From contig NZ_MOBX01000015.1 of NCBI RefSeq assembly GCF_003732425.1, forward strand, positions 80,303-144,302: DNA of 64,000 nt. Reading direction: 5' to 3'. This DNA is from Pseudomonas fluorescens. GTDB taxonomy: Bacteria > Pseudomonadota > Gammaproteobacteria > Pseudomonadales > Pseudomonadaceae. Of the stretch, positions 16,321 through 25,157 are shown one piece after another. A program made the position numbers and the translations under genes. The stretch's first letter is position 1, and the number at the start of each line of letters is the position of its first letter. The notes below the pieces were generated by a model that did no database searches, had not been told where the DNA came from, and saw only the letters and a program-made list of their open reading frames with translations.

Positions 16321-17667
16321 ATGAGCCAACCGTGGAGCCCTGACAGCTGGCGCGCCCTGCCGATCCAGCAACAACCCCAATACCCCGACGCAGCGCACCT
16401 GCGCCAGGTCGAGCAGACGCTGGCCAGTTATCCGCCACTGGTGTTTGCCGGCGAAGCGCGTGAGCTGCGCCGACAGTTTGCCGAAGTGACCCAGGGCCGG
16501 GCGTTCCTGCTGCAGGGCGGCGATTGCGCGGAAAGCTTTGCCGAATTCTCTGCGGCAAAGATTCGCGACACCTTCAAAGTGTTGCTGCAAATGGCGATCG
16601 TCATGACCTTTGCCGCCGGCTGCCCGGTGGTCAAGGTCGGGCGCATGGCCGGTCAGTTCGCCAAGCCGCGCTCAGCCAACGACGAGACCATCGGCGGCGT
16701 GACGCTGCCGGCCTACCGGGGCGACATCGTCAACGGCATCGGCTTCGATGAAAAGAGCCGCGTGCCGGATCCAGAGCGCCTGCTGCAGTCCTATCACCAG
16801 TCCACCGCAACGTTGAACCTGCTGCGCGCCTTCGCTCAGGGCGGCTTTGCCGACCTGCATCAGGTGCACAAGTGGAACCTGGACTTCATCGCCAACTCGG
16901 CGCTGGCCGAGAAGTACAGCCACCTCGCCGACCGTATCGATGAAACCCTGGCGTTCATGCGCGCCTGCGGCATGGACAGTTCGCCGCAACTGCGCGAAAC
17001 CAGTTTCTTCACCGCCCACGAAGCGCTGCTACTGAATTACGAAGAAGCCTTCGTGCGCCGCGATAGCCTGACCAACGATTACTACGATTGCTCGGCGCAC
17101 ATGCTGTGGATCGGCGACCGCACCCGTCAGCTTGACGGCGCGCACGTCGAATTCCTCCGTGGCGTGAATAACCCGATCGGCGTCAAAGTCGGCCCGAGCA
17201 TGGATCCCGATGACCTGATCCGCCTGATCGACGTGCTCAATCCGGACAACGATCCGGGGCGCCTGAACCTGATTGCGCGTATGGGTGCGAACAAGGTTGG
17301 CGATCACCTGCCGGCGCTGATCCGCGCGGTGCAGCGTGAAGGCAAGCAAGTGCTGTGGAGCTCCGACCCGATGCACGGCAACACCATCAAGGCCAGCAGC
17401 GGCTACAAGACCCGCGACTTTGCACAGATCCTTGGCGAGGTGAAGCAGTTCTTCCAGGTGCACGAAGCGGAAGGCAGTTATGCCGGCGGCATTCACATCG
17501 AGATGACCGGGCAGAACGTCACCGAATGCATCGGTGGCGCGCGGCCGATTACCGAAGATGGCTTGTCGGACCGCTATCACACGCATTGTGATCCGCGGAT
17601 GAATGCCGATCAGTCTCTGGAGCTGGCGTTTTTGATTGCCGAAACTCTGAAGCAGGTTCGCCGCTAG
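16321..17667 (+). CDS. type II 3-deoxy-7-phosphoheptulonate (DAHP) synthase
   Basis: This 448-residue enzyme is the plant/mycobacterial (type II) class. Diagnostic segments are LLQGGDCAESFAEF, VKVGRMAGQFAKPRS, WIGDRTRQLDGAHVEFLRG, VKVGPSMDPDDL, WSSDPMHGNTI and GGIHIEMTGQNVTECIGG, which supply the PEP, E4P and metal ligands. It makes the first committed step of the shikimate pathway in the cytoplasm. The type I enzyme at 31894 is unrelated in sequence, so the strain has both. In P. aeruginosa the type II enzyme is the tryptophan-sensitive one; whether that holds here is inference. A GTG at 16318 is a less likely start. Confidence 0.95.
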   Translation: MSQPWSPDSWRALPIQQQPQYPDAAHLRQVEQTLASYPPLVFAGEARELRRQFAEVTQGRAFLLQGGDCAESFAEFSAAKIRDTFKVLLQMAIVMTFAAGCPVVKVGRMAGQFAKPRSANDETIGGVTLPAYRGDIVNGIGFDEKSRVPDPERLLQSYHQSTATLNLLRAFAQGGFADLHQVHKWNLDFIANSALAEKYSHLADRIDETLAFMRACGMDSSPQLRETSFFTAHEALLLNYEEAFVRRDSLTNDYYDCSAHMLWIGDRTRQLDGAHVEFLRGVNNPIGVKVGPSMDPDDLIRLIDVLNPDNDPGRLNLIARMGANKVGDHLPALIRAVQREGKQVLWSSDPMHGNTIKASSGYKTRDFAQILGEVKQFFQVHEAEGSYAGGIHIEMTGQNVTECIGGARPITEDGLSDRYHTHCDPRMNADQSLELAFLIAETLKQVRR

Positions 17668-17683
17668 ACCGCGTCGCCCCCAA

Positions 17684-17756
17684 TCGCTAGCAGGCTAGCT
17701 CCCACAGGGATTTTGTGTTCGACGCAGATCCCGTGTGGGAGCGAGCCTGCTCGCGA
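17684..17756. repeat. REP pair, type A
   Basis: Inverted 23-base arms (17684-17706 and 17734-17756). The left arm has diverged (GCTAGCAGGCTAGC instead of GCGAGCAGGCTCGC) but keeps local symmetry. Confidence 0.82.
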
Positions 17757-17766
17757 AGAGGCCAGC

Positions 17767-18993
17767 TCAGTCACAGCCGATCTGCGCCAATGCCACCCGC
17801 AACCGCAGCGCACTCTCGCGCTGACAATTCAACTGCACCCGCGCAAGCCCCAACCAGTCCGCCATCTGCCGCAAATTCAGCGCCAGCGCCAGCATCCCCT
17901 GCTCATCCAGCCCCGGCTCTTCCTCATGCAGCGCATGCACCGCCAACCGCCCTGCCGCCCGCTCGGCGCGTAAATCGACCCGCGCGGCAATCCGCTCGTT
18001 GTGCAAGAACGGCAACACGTAATAGCCGTAAACCCGCTTGTCCTGCGGTGTATAAATCTCCAGCCGATAACGGAAATCGAACAAACGCTCGGTGCGATTG
18101 CGCTCCCAGATCAACGAATCGAACGGCGACAACAGCGCACTGGCCATGACCTTGCGCGGGACGCTCGGCGCCGGCAGGCAATAGGCGATTTGCCGCCAAC
18201 CGGCGACCTCGCACAGCTGCAATTGCCCCGCCTCGACCAGCTCCGCCAGACGTGGACGCGCATCCGCCGGATTCAAGCGAAAGTAATCACGCAGGTCTTT
18301 CTCAGTGCCGACGCCCAACGCCTGCGCCGCATGCAACAGCAAACCACGCTGCGCTTCAGCCTCATCCGGCAACGCTTGTTGCAGAATCGAGGGGGGAATC
18401 ACCCGCTCAGGCAAATCATACAAACGCTCAAAACCACGCCGCCCGGCAACCGTTACTTCACCCGCCGCGAACAGCCACTCCAGCGCATGCTTTTCCGCGC
18501 TCCAGTCCCACCACGGCCCGGCCTTGTCTTCACGGGTTGAAAGACTGCCGGCGCCCAACGCGCCCTGCTCTTCGACCGAACTCAAGACCCGACGAACCAC
18601 GTCCTGCTGCTCGCGACCGAATCTGGCCAGTTGCTGATAAATATCTTCGCCACGCCTGGCTCGCTGCATGCGCCAGCCCAGCAATGGATACATCGACATC
18701 GGTAGCAACGAGGCTTCGTGCCCCCAGTATTCGAACAACGTGCGACGTCGCCCCGAACTCCAGGCAGCCTGGTCGAGCAATTCAGAGGGATAGGAACCCA
18801 AGCGGGAAAACAGCGGCAAGTAGTGCGAGCGCACCACGGCGTTGACGGAGTCGATTTGCAGCAGGCCCAGCCGTTCGATCAGCCGGTTAACGTGCGGCGC
18901 CTTGACGGTCGGCGGCTGGCGCCCGTTGAACCCTTGGGCAGCCAGCGCCAGTCGTCGCGCCTGTTTGAGGGAAAAGGCCAGAGTCGCGGGCAT
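17767..18993 (-). CDS. YcaQ-family winged-helix DNA glycosylase
   Basis: A HTH_42 protein of 408 residues. The segment LGLLQIDSVNAVVRSHYLP carries the Q-x-D catalytic motif of the E. coli YcaQ branch, which unhooks DNA interstrand crosslinks and removes alkylated bases; the Streptomyces AlkZ branch has Q-x-Q. EYWGHEASLLP and the tandem winged helices are conserved. ATG 18993 stands 6 bases after AAGGAG; an in-frame ATG at 18999 touches the site directly and is unlikely. Role: repair of alkylation and crosslink damage. Confidence 0.86.
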   Translation of the reverse strand: MPATLAFSLKQARRLALAAQGFNGRQPPTVKAPHVNRLIERLGLLQIDSVNAVVRSHYLPLFSRLGSYPSELLDQAAWSSGRRRTLFEYWGHEASLLPMSMYPLLGWRMQRARRGEDIYQQLARFGREQQDVVRRVLSSVEEQGALGAGSLSTREDKAGPWWDWSAEKHALEWLFAAGEVTVAGRRGFERLYDLPERVIPPSILQQALPDEAEAQRGLLLHAAQALGVGTEKDLRDYFRLNPADARPRLAELVEAGQLQLCEVAGWRQIAYCLPAPSVPRKVMASALLSPFDSLIWERNRTERLFDFRYRLEIYTPQDKRVYGYYVLPFLHNERIAARVDLRAERAAGRLAVHALHEEEPGLDEQGMLALALNLRQMADWLGLARVQLNCQRESALRLRVALAQIGCD

Positions 18994-19057
18994 GAGCATC
19001 TCCTTGTCTGCTCGCAACCTACCTCACTGGAAGTTGGTTTGTGTAGCACTCTGCTCA

Positions 19058-19279
19058 TCATTTATGCATCGGGTCATCCCAGAACGGGCGCACGGCTTCG
19101 TGTTCGACGTCGGCACGACTGACCCCGATGTCCTTCAACGCTTCGTCGCTCAGACTGGCGAGCAACTCGCGTTCACGGTGCAGTTCGTACCAGCGGCTAA
19201 ACTTGTGCAGCAGGTCGGAAACGATATGGCCGTGTCCGGAAAATTTTGCGTCGTCTACATACTCTCTTTGACCTTTCAT
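19058..19279 (-). CDS. DUF1127 small protein
   Basis: This 73-residue basic protein has the C-terminal DUF1127 signature LSDEALKDIGVSRADVEHEA preceded by a helix rich in Arg/His/Glu (FSRWYELHRERELLASL). DUF1127 proteins are short regulators; some bind RNA and affect phosphate or carbon metabolism in alphaproteobacteria, but none is settled for Pseudomonas. It is divergent from a LysR gene across a gap of under 100 bases, which should hold both promoters. Confidence 0.85.
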   Translation of the reverse strand: MKGQREYVDDAKFSGHGHIVSDLLHKFSRWYELHRERELLASLSDEALKDIGVSRADVEHEAVRPFWDDPMHK

Positions 19280-19375
19280 CGTGTTGCCTCCTTTGTGGAT
19301 GGCTCAAGTCTCGCGCCGGCGCTAAGATCAATCCAACGAATGTTTCTGATGGCATGCATCACGGAGATTCATCAA

Positions 19376-20230
19376 TTGTCGGTCTACCCCAGTATCGATA
19401 CCGATGTCCTGCGCACTTTCGTCGCCATCGCTGATCAAGGCGGTTTCACCCGCGCCGGTGAAATGGTCAACCGCACACAGTCGGCGGTGAGCATGCAGAT
19501 GAAGCGTCTGGAAGAGGACGTGTTGCAGCGGCAGTTGTTCGAGCGCGACGGACGCCAGGTGCGCCTGACTGCTGAAGGCCAGGTGCTGCTCGGTTACGCG
19601 CGGCGCATCCTCAAGCTGCACAGTGAAGTGTTCAACACCTTGCGCGAGCCGCACATGGTCGGCACCGTGCGCATCGGTACGCCGGACGATTACGTGATGC
19701 GTTTTCTGCCAGGGATTCTGTCGCGGTTTGCGCAGTTCTATCCGCTGATCCAGATCGAAGTGCATTGCGAATCGACCAAACAACTGTTGCAGCGCACGGA
19801 CCTCGACTTGTCGATCGTCACCCGCGAGCCGGGTAACGAAATCGGCCAATTGCTGCGCAAGGAGCGGTTTGTCTGGGCCGAGGCGCAAAACTTCAGCGCC
19901 CACGAACAGACGCCGTTGCCCCTGGCGATGTTCAACAGTGATTGTTTCTGCCGTTTGTGGGCGTGTAATGCGCTGGATGCGATGGGCCGCGACTACCGCA
20001 TCGCTTACAACAGCACCAGCCTCTCGGCGTTGATGGCCGTGGTCAGCGCGGGTCTGGCGATCACCGCGCAACTGGAAAGCCTGATCACCCCGGATATGCG
20101 CATTCTCGGCGCCGCCGAAGATCTGCCGCTGTTGCCCGAGGCCAGCATCATGCTGATCCGCAACCTGAACAATCCGTCGCCGATCACCGAGTGCCTGGCC
20201 GAGCACATCGTCGAAGGCTTTAAACTTTAA
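19376..20230 (+). CDS. LysR-family transcriptional regulator
   Basis: The protein has about 284 residues. The winged helix is at the N-terminus (TFVAIADQGGFTRAGEMVNRT, then QSAVSMQMKRLEEDV) and the LysR substrate domain follows. The start is uncertain: TTG 19376 has CGGAG 9 bases upstream and gives a compact N-terminus, while ATG 19340 or 19349 adds 9-12 residues. No effector is recognisable. It sits between DUF1127 (divergent) and a TSUP permease (convergent, 11-base overlap), either of which could be a target. Confidence 0.85.
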   Translation: MSVYPSIDTDVLRTFVAIADQGGFTRAGEMVNRTQSAVSMQMKRLEEDVLQRQLFERDGRQVRLTAEGQVLLGYARRILKLHSEVFNTLREPHMVGTVRIGTPDDYVMRFLPGILSRFAQFYPLIQIEVHCESTKQLLQRTDLDLSIVTREPGNEIGQLLRKERFVWAEAQNFSAHEQTPLPLAMFNSDCFCRLWACNALDAMGRDYRIAYNSTSLSALMAVVSAGLAITAQLESLITPDMRILGAAEDLPLLPEASIMLIRNLNNPSPITECLAEHIVEGFKL

Positions 20231-20966
20231 ACGCGAGCATCACCGCGCACAGCACCAGGAAACCGCAGAACAGCCCGCGCAGGAGTTTTTCCGGCATGGC
20301 GTGGGCGACCTTTACGCCCCAACTGATGCTCGCCAGACCACCGATGGCCAGCGGCAGACCGATCATCCAGTCCACTTCGTGATGCACCGCGTAGGTCACC
20401 AGGGTAACGCCAGTGCTCGGCAAGGCCAGCGCCAGCGACAAGCCCTGAGCGACCACTTGCGTGGTGCCAAACAGGCTGGTCAACACCGGCGTGGCCACCA
20501 CCGCGCCGCCGACACCGAACAAACCGCCCATGGTTCCGGACGCCGCGCCGAGCACGCCGAGCCACGGCCAGGAATAACGCATTTCAGAAGTCGCAGCGGG
20601 TGGCTTGCCGAACATCTTCAGCAGGTTGTACGCCGAGAGCACCACCAGAAACGCGACGAAACCAATGCGCATGGTTTGCGCATCGATGCCCACCGCCCAG
20701 ATCGAACCGATCCACGCAAAGCAGAAACCCATCACCGCCAAAGGCAGCGCATGCCGCAGTTCGATGCGATTGCGCTGGTGATAACGCCACAACGCCAACA
20801 TCACGTTCGGCACCACCATGACCAACGCCGTGCCCTGGGCGATCTGCTGATCGAGACCAAACCACACGCCAAGCAACGGAATAGCGATCAAACCGCCACC
20901 GATGCCGAATATGCCGCCGAGTGTGCCAAGGGCGGCGCCGAACAGCAGGTACAACACAAACTCCAT
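20220..20966 (-). CDS. TSUP (TauE/SafE) family membrane transporter
   Basis: An inner-membrane protein of 248 residues with about eight hydrophobic helices and the duplicated glycine-rich motif of the family (GTLGGIFGIGGGLIAIP near the N-terminus, GTMGGLFGVGGAVVATP near residue 145). TSUP proteins export or import sulfur-containing anions and small organic acids; the substrate cannot be told from sequence. ATG 20966 follows an in-frame GTG. Its 3' end overlaps the LysR gene tail to tail. Confidence 0.9.
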   Translation of the reverse strand: MEFVLYLLFGAALGTLGGIFGIGGGLIAIPLLGVWFGLDQQIAQGTALVMVVPNVMLALWRYHQRNRIELRHALPLAVMGFCFAWIGSIWAVGIDAQTMRIGFVAFLVVLSAYNLLKMFGKPPAATSEMRYSWPWLGVLGAASGTMGGLFGVGGAVVATPVLTSLFGTTQVVAQGLSLALALPSTGVTLVTYAVHHEVDWMIGLPLAIGGLASISWGVKVAHAMPEKLLRGLFCGFLVLCAVMLAFKV

Positions 20967-21078
20967 CACAGCTGAATTCCTCTTACGTCAGGCGATTCAT
21001 CCTACGCAGTCACGGCTGGCGGGGAAACGCACAGCAACGCACAATGGCTATGCCGATTTCGCACAAGCGTGAATTCAC

Positions 21079-22035
21079 ATGAATCCTAACCAACTGACTG
21101 ACCAACTCGGGCTGTTTCTCGATGTACTGGAGAGCGGCAGTTTTTCTGCAGCCTCGCGCCGTCATCCGCTGACACCTTCGGCCGTCGCGCGACGCATCGA
21201 CAGCCTGGAAAGCGCCGTCGGCAGTCAGTTATTTATACGCAGCACCCATGCAGTACGCGCGACGCCGGCCGGTCTGGCGTTCGCCGAACGTGCCCGGCGC
21301 ATTGTCGCCGAATTGCAACTGGCGCGGGCCGAAGCCGTGTCCTTGAGCAGCGCGCCGGAAGGATTGATTCGCATCGATGCCCCCGCCGCGTTCGGGCGCC
21401 GGCATCTGGCACCGGTGATCGCCGACTTTCTCGTCCTTTACCCGGGGCTGGATGTGCAGTTGCACTTGATCGACAGTTTCGTCGACATGGGCGGCTCGAA
21501 TCTGGGCAAAGTCGATCTGGTGCTGCGGGCCGGGCAAATGGCTGACACGCGATTGGTGGCCACGCCTTTGGCGAGCATGGTGCGCATCGCCTGCGCCAGT
21601 CCTGACTATCTGAAACGCCGGGGCGTGCCCGGCAGCCCGGCGCAACTTGGCGAGCATGATGGCCTGGACTGGGAAGGCCTCGCCCCGCCCTTCGCCTGGC
21701 GGTTCGAGCATGACGGCCAGATGCAGTTGCACCGTCCGGCACGCATTCGCATGAGCGCCAACAATGCCGAAGCGTTGGTGTGTGGGGCTTTGGCGGGATT
21801 AGGGGTTGCGCACTTGCCGACCTGGCTGGCGAGCGAATACCTGCTGCGCGGGGAACTCGTCCCGCTGTTCTGCGAAAACGGCCTGCCGGCGCCGGAATCC
21901 ACCGGCATCTACGCTCTGCGCATGGAACAGCAAACCAACTCGCGCAGCCGCTTGTTGCTTGAATACCTCAAGACTCGTTTCAGTCCGGTGCCGCCATGGG
22001 ATCTGGCGTTGCAACGGGATCTGGGACGCCATTAG
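21079..22035 (+). CDS. LysR-family transcriptional regulator
   Basis: A LysR protein of 318 residues. The HTH is in LGLFLDVLESGSFSAASRRH and SAVARRIDSLESAVGSQLF, in the style of the CrgA/YafC branch (IRIDAPAAFGRRHLAP). It is divergent from the TSUP transporter with about 110 bases between, the usual arrangement of a LysR gene and its target, so control of that transporter is a reasonable guess. The N-terminus MNPNQLTDQLG follows a short gap with no obvious strong binding site. Confidence 0.88.
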   Translation: MNPNQLTDQLGLFLDVLESGSFSAASRRHPLTPSAVARRIDSLESAVGSQLFIRSTHAVRATPAGLAFAERARRIVAELQLARAEAVSLSSAPEGLIRIDAPAAFGRRHLAPVIADFLVLYPGLDVQLHLIDSFVDMGGSNLGKVDLVLRAGQMADTRLVATPLASMVRIACASPDYLKRRGVPGSPAQLGEHDGLDWEGLAPPFAWRFEHDGQMQLHRPARIRMSANNAEALVCGALAGLGVAHLPTWLASEYLLRGELVPLFCENGLPAPESTGIYALRMEQQTNSRSRLLLEYLKTRFSPVPPWDLALQRDLGRH

Positions 22036-22107
22036 ATCCGGAGAATTATCTGGCGCATTAAAGATTCGAGCGCTAGATTCATGACCATCACCGAACAAGG
22101 CTTTGAC

Positions 22108-22563
22108 ATGACTTCCGAACGCGACAACTGCGACGACCTGCTGCTGGATAACCAGGCCTGCTTCGCCCTGCATTCCACTTCGCTGATGATGACCAAGGTC
22201 TACAAACCGCTGCTGCAAGCCTTGAACCTGACCTATCCGCAGTACCTGGCGATGATGGTGTTGTGGGAGAAGGATGGTTTGACCGTTGGAGAAATCAGCA
22301 CACGGTTGCTGACCGATCCCGGCTCGCTGACGCCACTGCTCAAGCGCCTGGAAGGCGAAGGCTTGCTTAGCCGCACCCGCAGCCGCGAGGATGAGCGTGT
22401 GGTGATCGTCGAATTGACCGAGCAAGGCCGAGCGTTGAAAGCAAAAGCCCAGACCGTTCCCCAATGCATCCTTGGCGCCAGCGGTTTTTCTCTGGAACGC
22501 CTGCAAAACCTGCAAGCGGAGCTGCAGGCACTGCGCGGTCATTTGCAGGAAAGCCTGATCTGA
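22108..22563 (+). CDS. ohrR: organic hydroperoxide sensor repressor OhrR
   Basis: A MarR-family protein of 151 residues with the reactive cysteine in LLDNQACFALHSTS and the tyrosine-bearing segment LTYPQYLAMMVLWEK. The recognition helix is PGSLTPLLKRLEGEG. It should repress ohr, which lies 327 bases downstream on the same strand, and release DNA when its cysteine is oxidised by an organic hydroperoxide. ATG 22108 has AAGG at a 7-base distance; ATG 22081 would add 9 residues. Confidence 0.9.
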   Translation: MTSERDNCDDLLLDNQACFALHSTSLMMTKVYKPLLQALNLTYPQYLAMMVLWEKDGLTVGEISTRLLTDPGSLTPLLKRLEGEGLLSRTRSREDERVVIVELTEQGRALKAKAQTVPQCILGASGFSLERLQNLQAELQALRGHLQESLI

Positions 22564-22579
22564 CCTTCACACAGTCCCC

Positions 22580-22669
22580 TGTGGGAGCGAGCCTGCTCGC
22601 GAATGCGATCTTTCAGCCAACCTGTTTGTTGAGTGGGACATCCCATTCGCGAGCAGGCTCGCTCCCACA
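22580..22669. repeat. REP pair, type A
   Basis: 26-base inverted arms (22580-22605 and 22644-22669) ending in CGCGAATG, between ohrR and ohr. This stretch may fold in any ohrR-ohr readthrough RNA. Confidence 0.9.
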
Positions 22670-22796
22670 TGGATTTCATCGCCAGCAGAATATTTTCAAC
22701 ACCTGACCTACCGCCCCATCCGCTCTAACTCAAGCCTTACAGCCCCCCTCCCATACCCGCTCCTTCGTAAAAGCGCAGTTTCTTCAAAAATTTATC

Positions 22797-22862
22797 TTGC
22801 GCACTAAATATTAGCGCGATACATTCACCTCGCACTTACTTAGCGCGCAAACAATTAGCGCG
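22797..22862 (+). promoter_or_regulatory. putative OhrR operator region of ohr
   Basis: Three direct TTAGCGCG copies (22811-22818, 22840-22847, 22855-22862) lie upstream of ohr. The first is the right half of an imperfect palindrome, CGCaCTAA-ata-TTAGcGCG. This differs from the AATTG...CAATT palindrome before gpx-ospR. Assignment to OhrR is inference. Confidence 0.55.
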
Positions 22863-22890
22863 AACAGACACACTCAACGAGGCTCGCACC

Positions 22891-23310
22891 ATGCAAACTC
22901 TCTACACCGCAATCGCAACCTCCACTGGCGGCCGTGATGGTCGTGCGATCTCCAGCGACAACGTCCTCGACGTCAAACTGGCCACCCCGAAAGAACTCGG
23001 CGGTGCCGGCGGCGCGGCGACCAACCCTGAGCAGCTGTTCGCTGCCGGCTATTCGGCCTGCTTCATCGGCGCGCTGAAATTCGTCGCCAGCCAGAGCAAA
23101 CGCAAAATCCCTGACGACGCCTCGATCACCGCTCACGTCGGTATCGGCCAGATCCCTGGCGGCTTCGGTCTGGACATCGACCTGCACATCAGCCTGCCAG
23201 GCCTGGAACAAGCCGATGCGCAAGCGCTGGTCGACGCGGCTCACCAGGTTTGCCCTTACTCCAACGCCACCCGTGGCAACGTCGATGTGCGTCTGCACGT
23301 CACCGTTTAA
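22891..23310 (+). CDS. ohr: organic hydroperoxide resistance protein Ohr
   Basis: Ohr of 139 residues, a thiol peroxidase of the OsmC superfamily. Both active-site cysteines are present (YSACFIGAL and QVCPYSNATRGNV), with the Arg-loop (STGGRDGRA) and the catalytic Glu in NPEQLFAAG. It detoxifies lipid and peroxynitrite-derived hydroperoxides using lipoylated proteins as reductant. A secreted esterase gene follows after 34 bases and may be co-transcribed. Confidence 0.96.
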   Translation: MQTLYTAIATSTGGRDGRAISSDNVLDVKLATPKELGGAGGAATNPEQLFAAGYSACFIGALKFVASQSKRKIPDDASITAHVGIGQIPGGFGLDIDLHISLPGLEQADAQALVDAAHQVCPYSNATRGNVDVRLHVTV

Positions 23311-23344
23311 CCATTGACGCCCCAGGCCCGAACAGGAAATGAAC

Positions 23345-24355
23345 ATGAACACTTTCAGCAAAGTCTTGACCGGTACCCTTCTCGCCCTGTCCATCCACAG
23401 CGCATTCGCCGGTGATGTCGAACACAACACTCAGGCTTTTCTCGATGTGCTGAATGCCGGCAGCGGCAAGCCGATCGAGCAGCTGTCGCCGAAAGATGCC
23501 CGAGCCGTGCTGGTCGGCGCGCAGTCCGGGGTCAAGCTGACGCTGCCCAAAGCCGACGTCAGCGAGAAGACTATCCAGGTCGATGGCCAACCGTTGAGCC
23601 TGACCATCGTCCGGCCGGCCGGGGTCAAGGGCGAGCTGCCGGTGTTTATGTTCTTCCACGGCGGCGGCTGGGTCTTGGGCGATTTCCCGACTCACGAACG
23701 ACTGGTGCGTGATCTGGTGGTCGGTTCGGGGGCGGCGGCGGTATTCGTCAACTACACGCCTTCGCCGGAAGCGCATTACCCGGTGGCAATCAACCAAGCC
23801 TACGCCGCGACGAAATGGGTGGCAGAGCACGGTAAAGAGATCAATGTCGACGGCAAGCGTCTGGCCGTGGCGGGCAACAGTGTCGGCGGCAACATGGCGG
23901 CCGTAGTGGCGCTGATGGCCAAAGACAAAGGCACCCCGGCGATCAGATTCCAGGTATTGCTGTGGCCAGTGACGGACGCCAGTTTCGACACTGGTTCGTA
24001 TAATCAGTACGCCGAAGGACACTTCCTCACGCGCAACATGATGAAGTGGTTCTGGGACAACTACACCACCGACGCCAAACAGCGCAACGAGATCTACGCC
24101 TCGCCTCTGCGGGCAACTCCCGCGCAACTGAAGGGCCTGCCGCCCGCACTGGTGCAGACCGCCGGCGCCGACGTGCTGCGCGATGAAGGTGAAGCTTACG
24201 CACGTAAACTCGACGAGGCCGGTGTGGCGGTGACGTCGGTGCGTTACAACGGCATGATTCACGACTACGGTTTGCTTAACGTGGTCAGCCAAGTACCAGC
24301 AGTGCGTTCGGCAATGCTGCAGGCGTCTGAAGAACTGAAACAACACTTGAAGTAA
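23345..24355 (+). CDS. secreted alpha/beta hydrolase (HSL-family esterase)
   Basis: The protein of 336 residues has a cleavable signal peptide (hydrophobic core to about residue 20, AFA-G). It has the HSL oxyanion motif FFHGGGWVLGD, the nucleophile elbow GNSVGGN and a C-terminal His in MIHDYG. It is probably a periplasmic carboxylesterase. AGGA stands 8 bases before ATG 23345; ATG 23339 is too close to it. The position right after ohr suggests co-expression under organic peroxide, perhaps for handling oxidised lipid esters, which is inference. Confidence 0.87.
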   Translation: MNTFSKVLTGTLLALSIHSAFAGDVEHNTQAFLDVLNAGSGKPIEQLSPKDARAVLVGAQSGVKLTLPKADVSEKTIQVDGQPLSLTIVRPAGVKGELPVFMFFHGGGWVLGDFPTHERLVRDLVVGSGAAAVFVNYTPSPEAHYPVAINQAYAATKWVAEHGKEINVDGKRLAVAGNSVGGNMAAVVALMAKDKGTPAIRFQVLLWPVTDASFDTGSYNQYAEGHFLTRNMMKWFWDNYTTDAKQRNEIYASPLRATPAQLKGLPPALVQTAGADVLRDEGEAYARKLDEAGVAVTSVRYNGMIHDYGLLNVVSQVPAVRSAMLQASEELKQHLK

Positions 24356-24367
24356 CCACAATCCCAT

Positions 24368-24456
24368 TGTGGGAGCGAGCCTGCTCGCGAAAGCGGCGTG
24401 TCATCCGCTGAAGTGCTGGCTGACAGAACGCATTCGCGAGCAGGCTCGCTCCCACA
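24368..24456. repeat. REP pair, type A
   Basis: Exact 23-base inverted arms (24368-24390 and 24434-24456). Confidence 0.9.
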
Positions 24457-24487
24457 GGGGATAGGTGTGAACCTCAAATCGCAGGCA

Positions 24488-24522
24488 CAAAAAAGCCCGA
24501 CTCAATGGTCGGGCTTTTTCTT
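24488..24522. terminator. bidirectional terminator between the esterase gene and efp
   Basis: AAAGCCCGAC / GTCGGGCTTT stem with a 6-base loop, an A run to the left and a T run to the right. Confidence 0.9.
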
Positions 24523-24539
24523 TCCGTAAAAAGCAGTGC

Positions 24540-25109
24540 TTATTTGGCACGGCCTTTGTAGGAACCGCCTTCGCGGGTATCGATCTCGATCATGTCGCCG
24601 ATTTCGATGAAGTCAGCAACCGACAGTTCGGTACCGTTCTTCAGTTTGGCAGGCTTCATCACCTTGCCGGAAGTGTCACCGCGAGCGGAACCTTCGGTGT
24701 AGTCAACCTGACGCACGATAGTGGTCGGCAGCTCTACGGAAACCAGACGCTCTTCGAAGAACACGGCTTCGCAAACGTCGGTCATGCCTTCTTCAACGAA
24801 AGGCAGAACGCTTTCGATGTCTTCGGCGTTCAGTTCGTACATGGTGTAGTCAGTGGTGTCCATGAACGTGTAGGTGTCACCGCTGATGAACGACAGGGTG
24901 GCTTCTTTACGATCCAGGATCACGTCGTCCAGTTTGTCGTCCGCACCGTAAACGGTTTCGGTCTTGTAACCGGTCAGCAGGTTCTTCAGCTTGGTCTTCA
25001 TGATCGCGCTGTTACGGCCCGACTTGGTGAATTCAGCTTTCTGAACCAGCCAAGGATCGTTGTCGATACGGATCACGGTACCGGGTTTGAGTTCTTTACC
25101 AGTTTTCAT
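24540..25109 (-). CDS. efp: translation elongation factor P
   Basis: EF-P of 189 residues with KOW-like, OB and C-terminal domains. The tip of the modification loop is KSGRNSA with Arg at position 32 in place of the lysine used by E. coli. It rescues ribosomes stalled at polyproline stretches. Arg32 is the rhamnosylation site in the EarP-dependent class, and earP ends 48 bases upstream on the same strand. A minus-strand TATGAT near 25153-25158 could give efp a promoter of its own. Confidence 0.97.
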   Translation of the reverse strand: MKTGKELKPGTVIRIDNDPWLVQKAEFTKSGRNSAIMKTKLKNLLTGYKTETVYGADDKLDDVILDRKEATLSFISGDTYTFMDTTDYTMYELNAEDIESVLPFVEEGMTDVCEAVFFEERLVSVELPTTIVRQVDYTEGSARGDTSGKVMKPAKLKNGTELSVADFIEIGDMIEIDTREGGSYKGRAK

Positions 25110-25157
25110 TGCGAATATCCGAATTTGGATGGGATTTACAAAAATCTAGGCCGCGTA

